From positions 1 through 5,248 of the forward strand of contig URZS01000100.1 in NCBI GenBank assembly GCA_900552445.1: DNA of 5,248 bases, written 5' to 3'. The number at the start of each line of letters is the position of its first letter. Position 1 is the first letter of the stretch. The notes under the pieces are model-generated. The model was not told where the DNA came from. It searched no databases and worked only from the letters and a program-made list of their open reading frames with translations. The translations under genes were made by a program, and so were the position numbers. The stretch comes from an uncultured Veillonella sp. Lineage in GTDB: Bacteria; Bacillota; Negativicutes; Veillonellales; Veillonellaceae. Shown here piece after piece: positions 1 through 5,203 of this stretch.

Positions 1-119
1 TAAAAGCAGCTGTTGATGCAGGCTGTGCAGCAGCTCAAAAAGTTGGTGAAGTAGTATCTACTCATGTTATTCCACGTCCTCATAGCGACGTAGAACTAAT
101 CCTACCTAAGAAAGGATAA
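1..119 (+). CDS. BMC-domain hexameric shell protein, PduA/PduJ type (3' end only)
   Basis: Partial gene, cut by the left window edge. The reading frame uses codons from base 3 and ends at TAA 117-119, giving 38 visible residues. The segment [19 protein letters not shown] followed by [11 protein letters not shown] and ILPKKG is the classic C-terminal half of the small BMC-domain (pfam00936) hexamer family (PduA, PduJ, EutM). These proteins tile the facets of the microcompartment and form the central pores for substrate traffic. The short tail after ILPK fits PduA/PduJ rather than PduK, which carries a longer C-terminal extension. The position directly before pduL resembles pduJ in the Salmonella order. 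The pore loop lies outside the window, so PduA, PduJ and EutM cannot be separated and no symbol is given. Confidence 0.93.
   Translation, partial: KAAVDAGCAAAQKVGEVVSTHVIPRPHSDVELILPKKG
113..116 (+). promoter_or_regulatory. Ribosome binding site of pduL
   Basis: AGGA lies 9 bases before the ATG at 126 and overlaps the last codons of the shell gene. This supports the 126 start over the ATG at 119, which overlaps the shell stop, sits only 2 bases from the AGGA and opens only a short frame. Confidence 0.6.
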
Positions 120-125
120 TGACTT

Positions 126-746
126 ATGGATCGGGAACAGATTCGTGCTATCGTACGAGAAGTAATCGAAGCCATGTTTGAATCGTCCATTCCCGTAGGT
201 GTTAGCAATAAACATGTCCATCTATGTCAGGAGGACTGGGATATATTATTCCCTAATCAGTCTATCACTAAAAAAAGTGACTTAAAGCAAACGGGAGAGT
301 TTGCTTCCGAACAAACTGTTACTTTAGTGGGACCCAAAGGGGTAATCCAAAATGTGCGCGTTTTGGGGCCTCTTAGAAAACAGTCACAAGTGGAGGTATC
401 TTTGACTGATGCTCGTTCATTAGGTATAAAACCTCCCATTGTGCTATCTGGTCATTTGGAATCGGCCGTAGATATTACTCTATGCACCGAAAATGGTGAA
501 GTTTCAAAACCTATTTGCATCGTTGCGAAGCGCCATATTCATATGTCGCCAGAAGATGCAAAACGGCTTCATGTAAATGATGGCGATAGTGTAAGCGTAG
601 AACTGCAAACACCAGAGCGCACTACTGTATTTAGTGACGTCATCGTTCGAGCTGTAGCAGGGTTTGTTCTAGAACTTCATATTGACACAGATGAGGCAAA
701 TGCTGCCAATGTACAAGGTACAGTGATGGCGCGAATTGTACAGTAA
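126..746 (+). CDS. pduL: BMC phosphate propanoyltransferase (phosphotransacylase) PduL
   Basis: This 206-residue PduL-family enzyme (pfam06130) converts acyl-CoA plus phosphate to acyl-phosphate plus free CoA, which recycles CoA inside the compartment. It carries two copies of the PTAC domain. The first opens with VGVSNKHVHL (His30, His32) and the second with AKRHIHMSPEDA (His137, His139). Glu90 in the GPLRKQSQVEVSLTDAR block and His185 in LELHIDTDEANAA complete the conserved set expected to bind the two metal (zinc) ions. Residues 1-19 form a predicted amphipathic helix (DREQIRAIVREVIEAMF), as expected of an encapsulation peptide, followed directly by the catalytic domain. Length and motifs are normal for the family. 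It lies 6 bases after the shell gene and 13 bases before the eutJ-like gene, so it is almost certainly co-transcribed. The acyl substrate (propionyl or acetyl) cannot be settled from sequence. Confidence 0.96.
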   Translation: MDREQIRAIVREVIEAMFESSIPVGVSNKHVHLCQEDWDILFPNQSITKKSDLKQTGEFASEQTVTLVGPKGVIQNVRVLGPLRKQSQVEVSLTDARSLGIKPPIVLSGHLESAVDITLCTENGEVSKPICIVAKRHIHMSPEDAKRLHVNDGDSVSVELQTPERTTVFSDVIVRAVAGFVLELHIDTDEANAANVQGTVMARIVQ

Positions 747-749
747 AGT

Positions 750-754
750 AGGTG
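750..754 (+). promoter_or_regulatory. Ribosome binding site that decides the eutJ-like start
   Basis: AGGTG lies just after the pduL stop, 5 bases before the ATG at 760 and only 2 bases before the adjacent ATG at 757. The longer TTG-started version from 736 would put its start upstream of this site and inside pduL. The ATG at 760 is therefore preferred, with 757 as the alternative. Confidence 0.55.
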
Positions 755-759
755 ATATG

Positions 760-1596
760 ATGAAAGGTTTGAAAAAGGCAAATAATACCTTGCAAGAGTT
801 CTCTGATCTTGTAGAGTCCAAACAAGCAAGCTCACACAAGCAAAAGAACTTGCGTGTAGGTATTGACCTTGGTACATCATCTATTGTCCTATCCGTAGTA
901 AACGACAAAGGTAAACCCATATATGGTGCCTTTGAATACAATGAGTCAATTCGAGATGGTCTAGTTGTTGACTATGTGGGAGCTGTTACAATAACGCGTG
1001 CCTTAAAAACTAAGGCAGAAGCAGTTTTGGGCACTGAACTTGTATATGCTGCGGCAGCTGTACCACCTGGGACGATAGGAAAGAATAAAGATGTAGTCGG
1101 TCATGTACTAGAAAGTGCAGGTTTTGAAGTAACTTGTATCTTAGATGAACCTACTGCTGCTGCTAACGTACTAGGCATCACCGATGGCGCTGTTATCGAC
1201 GTCGGTGGTGGTACTACAGGCATAAGTATTTTAAAGGATGGCCGAGTTGTATATACCGTGGATGAGCCTACAGGCGGTACCCATATGAATCTCGTTATTA
1301 GCGGAGCCTATGGGATTTCCATCGCTGAAGCGGAGGCTTATAAGCGCAATGAAGCAAATAAACGCGATGTATATGCCACTATACGGCCTGTTGTTGAAAA
1401 AATGGCAGCCATTTCTAAGCGTGCGTTGCAAGAGGGAGGCTATGAAAAGGGGACTCCTATTGTTGTTGTAGGCGGTGCTTCTAATTTTGAGGAATTCACA
1501 AAAACCTTCAGTCAATATATAGGACTACCTGTTCATAAGCCACTGTATCCTGAATTTGTAACGCCCTTAGGGATTGCCATGGGAAGTGAGCTTTAA
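760..1596 (+). CDS. eutJ: EutJ-like actin/Hsp70-fold ATPase of BMC operons
   Basis: With the ATG at 760 the product has 278 residues, close to the length of enteric EutJ. It belongs to the actin-like ATPase superfamily (FtsA, MreB, Hsp70). Visible motifs, in order: phosphate-1 loop VGIDLGTSS (about 33-41), a DEPTAAA block (129-135), phosphate-2 loop DVGGGTTGIS (147-156) and the adenosine-binding VVVGGAS (235-241). The first 30 residues are charged and precede the fold. The C-terminus ends just after TPLGIAMG, as in EutJ. EutJ is often called a chaperone or reactivase, but to my knowledge its role is not biochemically proven. Hsp70's substrate-binding domain is absent, so it is not a DnaK-type chaperone. 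It sits between pduL and pduM, a place where I recall eutJ-like genes in Gram-positive pdu operons. TAA is separated by one base from the next start, suggesting translational coupling. Confidence 0.88.
   Translation: MKGLKKANNTLQEFSDLVESKQASSHKQKNLRVGIDLGTSSIVLSVVNDKGKPIYGAFEYNESIRDGLVVDYVGAVTITRALKTKAEAVLGTELVYAAAAVPPGTIGKNKDVVGHVLESAGFEVTCILDEPTAAANVLGITDGAVIDVGGGTTGISILKDGRVVYTVDEPTGGTHMNLVISGAYGISIAEAEAYKRNEANKRDVYATIRPVVEKMAAISKRALQEGGYEKGTPIVVVGGASNFEEFTKTFSQYIGLPVHKPLYPEFVTPLGIAMGSEL
1583..1590 (+). promoter_or_regulatory. Ribosome binding site of the pduM-like gene
   Basis: GAAGTGAG (within GGGAAGTGAG) inside the last codons of the eutJ-like gene lies 7 bases before the ATG at 1598. 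An in-frame TTG at 1574 lies upstream of this site and is unlikely to be the start. It would add eight residues ahead of the conserved N-terminal helix. Confidence 0.5.
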
Positions 1597-1597
1597 T

Positions 1598-2089
1598 ATG
1601 GATGCATTAGTTAAACTGGTGCTAGAACGCCTAGAAAAGCGTATGACATCCACTGCAACCTTTATGGTCACAGACAATACTAGCTATGATGAACGCATAT
1701 TGTTGCAGAACCAACTCATTTCTTTTGCTGGTATAGATTATAGTCATATACGAGAGTTAATGACCGATACATTGGTGCCTTGGGTAGCTTATCTGCACCG
1801 TGCATTGGCTTATGACTGTGAGGTGACAATACGCCTAGCAGTTCCTGTAACCTCGTTGATGAATCCAACAGTTATTCTAGACTGGCCCATCAAATTTCTA
1901 GATAAATTTGGACATCTTGTATATGCTTCCTCACAAAGATGGATAACGGCTTCTTTTGTTAGATCTTGTGAAAGTCAGTCTGTTATCGTCATATATAGGG
2001 GACAACGGTTTACCATGGCCGCTCGTGAAGAAATCGAGCGCTTAGGTATCACAATAATTGAAGGGAACGAGAAATATGCAAGTCGGTAA
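1598..2089 (+). CDS. pduM: PduM-like microcompartment structural/accessory protein
   Basis: From the ATG at 1598 the product has 163 residues, the size I recall for Salmonella PduM. The N-terminus MDALVKLVLERLEKRMTST is a predicted amphipathic helix followed by a short Ser/Thr stretch. This matches the remembered PduM layout (a leucine/arginine helix, then STxTLxVT). The rest is a compact alpha/beta protein with no catalytic motif, signal peptide or membrane segment that I can see. In Salmonella, PduM is a component of the compartment needed for proper Pdu shell formation, with unknown biochemical function. The call rests mainly on position, between the pduL/eutJ pair and pduN, and on length, with weak remembered sequence likeness. 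Its last 14 bases overlap the pduN start, which points to coupled translation. It could instead be another small BMC-operon protein of the same slot. Confidence 0.72.
   Translation: MDALVKLVLERLEKRMTSTATFMVTDNTSYDERILLQNQLISFAGIDYSHIRELMTDTLVPWVAYLHRALAYDCEVTIRLAVPVTSLMNPTVILDWPIKFLDKFGHLVYASSQRWITASFVRSCESQSVIVIYRGQRFTMAAREEIERLGITIIEGNEKYASR
2062..2066 (+). promoter_or_regulatory. Ribosome binding site of pduN inside the pduM-like gene
   Basis: AGGGA lies 9 bases before the ATG at 2076. The in-frame TTG at 2058 sits upstream of this site, so it is rejected as the start. The ATG choice also gives the usual short BMC-vertex N-terminus, MQVGKVVGSIV. Confidence 0.55.
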
Positions 2090-2342
2090 AGTAGTGGGTA
2101 GTATCGTATCTACTCAAAAGCATGAATCTCTAAAGGGAATGAAGCTTATGATGGTGGATATTCTCAATGGAGAACAAGGGTTGACGGGGCGCATAGAAAT
2201 CGCCGTCGATACAGTATGTTCCGGTGTTGGTGAATATGTGCTTTTAACTCGAGGCTCATCGGCACGGTATATTTTCGAAAATGATAAAGGCACCGCAGTA
2301 GATTGCGCTATTGTGGGAATTGTTGATAGTTTTGAAAAATAA
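2076..2342 (+). CDS. pduN: BMC pentameric vertex protein PduN (EutN/CcmL family)
   Basis: This 88-residue protein is full length for the EutN/CcmL family (pfam03319). Pentamers of this family cap the corners of the polyhedral shell. Diagnostic blocks are the N-terminal strand MQVGKVVGSIVSTQKHESLKG, the basic-aliphatic KLMMVDIL, IAVDTVCSGVGEYVLL (41-57), RGSSARYIF (59-67) and the C-terminal AIVGIVDSFEK. The stretch VDTVCSGVGE differs from the usual VDxVGAGxGE: Cys48 and Ser49 replace the Gly and Ala. Context between pduM-like and pduP genes matches pduN in Salmonella. The start codon lies inside the 3' end of the preceding gene (14-base overlap). The gene is followed by the only sizeable gap in the operon. 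Confidence 0.95.
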   Translation: MQVGKVVGSIVSTQKHESLKGMKLMMVDILNGEQGLTGRIEIAVDTVCSGVGEYVLLTRGSSARYIFENDKGTAVDCAIVGIVDSFEK

Positions 2343-2351
2343 TTGTATAGG
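2323..2351 (+). promoter_or_regulatory. Possible internal sigma-70/sigma-A promoter ahead of pduP
   Basis: TTGATA (2323-2328), a 17-base spacer and TATAGG (2346-2351) overlap the 3' end of pduN. The -35 matches consensus at 5 of 6 positions and the -10 at 4 of 6. Transcription would begin near 2358 and leave a leader of about 115 bases before pduP. Such matches occur by chance in AT-rich DNA. The call is helped only by its position at the start of the one real gap in the operon. Confidence 0.27.
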
Positions 2352-2438
2352 AATTAGCTGGTGCCAGAGTTAAACCTAGTTATTGTGTCACATCATGAAT
2401 GTATCACTGATTGTGTACACCTTAAGTCGACATGGACA

Positions 2439-2455
2439 TTGCATCAGCAATGCAA
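2439..2455 (+). repeat. Stem-loop upstream of the pduP ribosome binding site
   Basis: TTGCAT (2439-2444) and ATGCAA (2450-2455) are perfect inverted repeats around the loop CAGCA. The 6-bp stem ends 7 bases before the pduP GGAGG. No T-run follows, so it is not a terminator. It could be a small translational or mRNA-stability element, or chance. Confidence 0.4.
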
Positions 2456-2462
2456 CCTATAT

Positions 2463-2467
2463 GGAGG
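2463..2467 (+). promoter_or_regulatory. Strong ribosome binding site that decides the pduP start
   Basis: GGAGG lies 6 bases before the ATG at 2474 and 3 bases before the ATG at 2471. The upstream in-frame ATG at 2432 has no such site in front of it, so the longer version is unlikely. Confidence 0.7.
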
Positions 2468-2473
2468 TTCATG

Positions 2474-3904
2474 ATGGAAAACAATACACAGTTGAAAGAA
2501 ATGATCCGCTCCATGGTTATAGATGTATTACAGGGGCAAAAGCAAGACATAGCCTCATCACGACCAGTTAAGCAGGTATCTCGAAATCAAGGCGAACCGG
2601 GTGTGTTTGATACAGTAGATGAGGCTATTCGAGCAGCAAAAGAAGCGCAATTGCGTTTTGAAGATTGCACCTTGGCAACTCGTGAGAAGGTAATCGCAGA
2701 TATTCGTGCTGCTATGCGCCCACGAGTACAAGAATTGGCTCAAAAAACTGTTGAAGAAACAGGAATGGGCCGAGTTGCGGATAAAGTACTGAAACTAAAT
2801 CTTACACTAGATAAAACACCAGGCGTAGAAGACCTTATTACAGAGTGTGAAACTGGTGATAATGGTATGACATTATATGAATTGTCTGCCTATGGTGTAA
2901 TCGGAGCCATAACGCCAAGTACAAATCCAGCAGAAACATTAATATGTAATTCCATCGGTATGCTGGCGGCCGGAAATGCTATATTCTTTAGTGTTCATCC
3001 TGGCGCCAAGAATCTAAGTCGAGAACTTGTTAGTGAGCTCAATCAAGTTATTGCCAAGTCGATTGGCATTGAAAACCTTATCGTTACACTTCGGGAGCCA
3101 TCTATTGAGTCTGCTCAAGAGATGATGTTGCATCCAGATGTGAGCTTATTAGTTGTTACTGGTGGCCCTGGGGTAGTAAAACAAGCACTTCAAAGTGGTA
3201 AAAAGGTTATCGGTGCTGGTGCTGGTAATCCGCCAGCTTTTGTAGATGAAACGGCAGATGTTAAAAAGGCAGCCCAAGATATAGTTCTCGGTGCTAGCCT
3301 TGATAACAACATCCTTTGTATCGCCGAAAAGAGCGTCGTGGCCATGCGTCAAATTGAGCCACAACTCGTTCAAGAAATGGTGAAAGCAGGATGTGCTCTC
3401 GTTGACAATCAACAAGATATTCAACGGTTGGTGGACTTAACAGTCTTGCCAAATGGGACGCCAAATAAACAGTTTGTAGGTAAAAATGCGAGTGTTATCC
3501 TTGATGCAGCTCATATTTCGTACAACGGTGATCCACGCTTAATTATCTTGCGAACTGCCAAAGACCATCCATTTGCGGTAATCGAAATGTTAATGCCTAT
3601 TCTACCTGTTATTACAGTAGATTCCTTTGAGGAGGGCCTAAATGTATGCTTGATGTTAGAAGCTGGCTTACATCATACGGCAACGATGCATTCCTTAAAT
3701 ATGGAACGCCTCAATCATATGGCACGTAAAATGAAAACATCCATTTTTGTTAAAAATGGACCATCCTATGCGGGCCTTGGTTTTAGTGGCGAAGGTACGA
3801 CAACATTTACAATTGCTACACCAACAGGGGAATCTACTACATCTGCTCGATGCTTTGCTCGTCGCCGTAGATGTTGCTTAACTACAGGCTTTAATATTCG
3901 ATAG
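2474..3904 (+). CDS. pduP: CoA-acylating aldehyde dehydrogenase PduP (propionaldehyde dehydrogenase)
   Basis: From the ATG at 2474 the product has 476 residues. It belongs to the aldehyde dehydrogenase superfamily, CoA-acylating BMC branch (PduP/EutE), and oxidises an aldehyde with NAD+ and CoA to acyl-CoA and NADH. Residues 3-22 (NNTQLKEMIRSMVIDVLQGQ) form a predicted amphipathic encapsulation helix, joined by a polar linker to the catalytic domain from about residue 42. Visible motifs are GAITPSTNPAETL (about 144-156), VVTGGPGVVKQAL (227-239), GAGAGNPPAFVDETAD (247-262), catalytic Cys282 in LDNNILCIAEK, the GLHHTATMHS block (398-407) and the arginine-rich tail ARRRRCCLTTGFNIR. The catalytic domain shows no frameshift or lost motif. 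It is followed after 11 bases by pduQ. PduP rather than EutE is chosen from the neighbours and the C-terminus. Whether it prefers propionaldehyde or 3-hydroxypropionaldehyde cannot be told. Confidence 0.95.
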   Translation: MENNTQLKEMIRSMVIDVLQGQKQDIASSRPVKQVSRNQGEPGVFDTVDEAIRAAKEAQLRFEDCTLATREKVIADIRAAMRPRVQELAQKTVEETGMGRVADKVLKLNLTLDKTPGVEDLITECETGDNGMTLYELSAYGVIGAITPSTNPAETLICNSIGMLAAGNAIFFSVHPGAKNLSRELVSELNQVIAKSIGIENLIVTLREPSIESAQEMMLHPDVSLLVVTGGPGVVKQALQSGKKVIGAGAGNPPAFVDETADVKKAAQDIVLGASLDNNILCIAEKSVVAMRQIEPQLVQEMVKAGCALVDNQQDIQRLVDLTVLPNGTPNKQFVGKNASVILDAAHISYNGDPRLIILRTAKDHPFAVIEMLMPILPVITVDSFEEGLNVCLMLEAGLHHTATMHSLNMERLNHMARKMKTSIFVKNGPSYAGLGFSGEGTTTFTIATPTGESTTSARCFARRRRCCLTTGFNIR

Positions 3905-3910
3905 GTGGTG
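3903..3910 (+). promoter_or_regulatory. Ribosome binding site of pduQ overlapping the pduP stop
   Basis: AGGTGGTG begins within the TAG stop of pduP (3902-3904) and lies 5 bases before the ATG at 3916. This arrangement suggests that ribosomes finishing pduP feed directly into pduQ. Confidence 0.65.
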
Positions 3911-3915
3911 AGCAT

Positions 3916-5034
3916 ATGAACCAGTGGACATTCCCAACCCAAATTTATGCAGGGGAAGATTCATTACAACGTCTTACAGAATTTAATAACGAATCTATCC
4001 TCATCATATGTGATCCATTTTTGAAGGATTCACCGAACCTTACGCATGTGATAAGCCTAATGGACAGTAAAAATAAGGTGACTATCTATACAGACGTAGT
4101 ACCAGACCCACCGATCACTCACGTAGTAAAAGGCATTGAATTTATGGAAGGTATTAAACCAACTATTATCATCGCCATAGGTGGAGGCTCCTGCATCGAT
4201 ATGAGTAAAGGAATAGCTTATTTTGCTCGTAAGCTAAAACATATGGATATCAAATCCTTTATCGCCATTCCTACTACAAGTGGAACAGGCTCTGAAGTAA
4301 CATCCTTTGCTGTTCTTACAGATAGCGAAACACAGATTAAATATCCTCTTGTAGATGATGCGGTACTACCGGATGAAGCTTTATTAACGCCATTATTTGT
4401 AAAAACATCGCCACCCAATGTTACTGCTTTTAGCGGTATGGATGTGCTCGTTCATGCGCTTGAAGCCTATGTGGCAACAGCGGCAAATAACTTTACTGAC
4501 GCATTGGCACAACAAGCGATTGAGCTTGTTTTTGAGTACTTACCAAAATGCCATAAACCAACAGCTACAGAGCATGATCGGATGTCTATGCATGAAGCAT
4601 CTTGCTTAGCAGGACTTTCCTTTAATAGGGCTGGCGTAGGTCTTGTTCATGCCATGGCACATCAATTGGGTGGACAATTCCATGTGCCTCATGGTTTAGC
4701 AAACAGCATGCTCTTGCCTCATGTAATCGGATTTAACTGCTCTCGTAATCCGGCGGTAGCGAAGAAGTATGCTCATTTATCTGCTAAACTTGGCTTTGCA
4801 GCCCATAATGCATCTGATTCGGATAAATTAGTGGCTCTTATAGAGGCGATAGTTACATTGCAGCATACATTAAATTGTCCAATGAACCTTACAGCCTTTG
4901 GTGTGGATAAAACTACATCAGAATCAAAGCTCAATCTTATGGCAGATAGAGCGCTAGAAGACATGTGCTATAGATTTAATCCATATCCTGCTAGCCATGA
5001 AGATTTGATCAGCTTGTATAAAAAAGTGCTGTAA
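3916..5034 (+). CDS. pduQ: Iron-containing 1-propanol dehydrogenase PduQ
   Basis: This 372-residue enzyme belongs to the group III iron-dependent alcohol dehydrogenases (pfam00465) and is close in length to Salmonella PduQ. It reduces the aldehyde to the alcohol with NADH and so regenerates NAD+ for PduP inside the compartment. The N-terminal dinucleotide domain shows AIGGGSCIDMSKG (about 87-99) and IPTTSGTGSEVTSFAV (118-133). The C-terminal helical domain carries the likely iron ligands Asp176 and His180 (GMDVLVH), His245 (GLVHAMAH) and His259 (FHVPHGLAN), with His249 as the adjacent conserved histidine. AHQLGGQFHVPHGLAN closely resembles the remembered PduQ sequence, favouring PduQ over FucO or EutG. 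No encapsulation helix is visible at the N-terminus. It is the last gene of the operon and is followed by a strong terminator. Confidence 0.95.
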   Translation: MNQWTFPTQIYAGEDSLQRLTEFNNESILIICDPFLKDSPNLTHVISLMDSKNKVTIYTDVVPDPPITHVVKGIEFMEGIKPTIIIAIGGGSCIDMSKGIAYFARKLKHMDIKSFIAIPTTSGTGSEVTSFAVLTDSETQIKYPLVDDAVLPDEALLTPLFVKTSPPNVTAFSGMDVLVHALEAYVATAANNFTDALAQQAIELVFEYLPKCHKPTATEHDRMSMHEASCLAGLSFNRAGVGLVHAMAHQLGGQFHVPHGLANSMLLPHVIGFNCSRNPAVAKKYAHLSAKLGFAAHNASDSDKLVALIEAIVTLQHTLNCPMNLTAFGVDKTTSESKLNLMADRALEDMCYRFNPYPASHEDLISLYKKVL

Positions 5035-5068
5035 ATCCATATAAAGCCGATATTAACATAATGTTTTG

Positions 5069-5115
5069 AAAAGAGACTTTAATGATTTCATCAAAGTCTC
5101 TTTTCTTATTTTTAT
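5069..5115 (+). terminator. Rho-independent terminator closing the pdu-type operon
   Basis: AAAAGAGACTTT (5069-5080) pairs perfectly with AAAGTCTCTTTT (5093-5104). After one A-C mismatch the stem can continue with ATG/CAT (5082-5084 with 5089-5091), leaving a 4-base loop. A T-rich tract (5101-5115) follows. It starts 34 bases after the pduQ stop. The A-run on the left side of the stem may give weaker termination on the opposite strand. Confidence 0.92.
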
Positions 5116-5167
5116 ATGACTGTTATCAGTTTATTTAAGTACTGCTAGATACATCTTTTTTCATAGT

Positions 5168-5185
5168 AAAGTGTTATAATACTTT
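5168..5185. promoter_or_regulatory. 18-base dyad overlapping the -10, candidate operator
   Basis: AAAGT-G-TTATAA-T-ACTTT reads the same on both strands at 16 of 18 positions; only the 5173/5180 pair breaks symmetry. It is centred on the -10 hexamer, a classic place for a repressor to block RNA polymerase. The GT...AC arms resemble GntR-type sites, but that assignment is a guess. Confidence 0.4.
5172..5180 (+). promoter_or_regulatory. Extended -10 promoter for a gene to the right of the window
   Basis: TGTTATAAT contains the full consensus -10 TATAAT (5175-5180) preceded by the TGn extension. No good -35 hexamer is seen 16-18 bases upstream, where the sequence is CATCTT-like, but extended -10 promoters can work without one. 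The predicted start is near 5187. It lies beyond the pduQ terminator, so it would serve a separate transcription unit. Confidence 0.55.
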
Positions 5186-5190
5186 TTATA

Positions 5191-5200
5191 TCCTATAGGA
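5191..5200. repeat. Perfect 10-base palindrome at the predicted transcript start
   Basis: TCCTATAGGA is perfectly self-complementary. With flanks TAT/ATA it extends to 18 bases with one mismatched pair (5187-5204). It lies immediately after the predicted start site, so it could be a second operator half or part of the 5' untranslated region. Confidence 0.35.
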
Positions 5201-5203
5201 AAT

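Larger units (their letters stand above)
2343..2473 (+). other. Intergenic gap pduN-pduP with several small dyads
   Basis: This 131-base gap is far longer than the other junctions, which range from a 14-base overlap to a 13-base gap. I see no credible gene in it. It holds CTGG-TG-CCAG (2358-2367), TGTG-T-CACA (2384-2392), the perfect palindrome GTGTACAC (2413-2420) and a stem-loop at 2439-2455. The heptamer ATTGTGT occurs at 2382-2388 and 2410-2416, each time entering one of the two TGTG-type dyads, 28 bases apart. In Salmonella, pduO occupies this slot. No recognisable pduO remnant is visible. Confidence 0.6.

Noticed and set aside
640..941. Overlapping minus-strand open frames opposite pduL and the eutJ-like gene
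   Set aside because: They mirror strongly conserved coding sequence on the + strand and show no recognisable domains or start signals.
54..2116. Shared string GTATCTACTC in the shell gene (54-63) and in pduN (2106-2115)
   Set aside because: Both encode a Val-Ser-Thr stretch in unrelated proteins. This is a chance or codon-level match rather than a repeat element.
2432..2473. Upstream ATG that would lengthen PduP by 14 residues
   Set aside because: No ribosome binding site precedes it, the added residues cover the stem-loop and GGAGG region, and the encapsulation helix would no longer be N-terminal.
2343..2473. Cobalamin riboswitch or ANTAR-type dual hairpin in the gap
   Set aside because: The gap is too short for, and lacks the B12-box and core signatures of, a cobalamin riboswitch. 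The small hairpins have 5-base loops (CATGA, CAGCA), not the AxxGxx hexaloops of ANTAR targets, and no terminator follows.
2383..2571. Short + strand open frame of about 62 codons spanning the gap and the pduP start
   Set aside because: It overlaps the well-supported PduP N-terminus in another frame, has no ribosome binding site and resembles no known protein. It is not a pduO remnant that I can recognise.
5055..5065. AACAT-A-ATGTT inverted repeat just before the terminator
   Set aside because: The stem is only 5 bp around a 1-base centre, in AT-rich DNA, with no other support.
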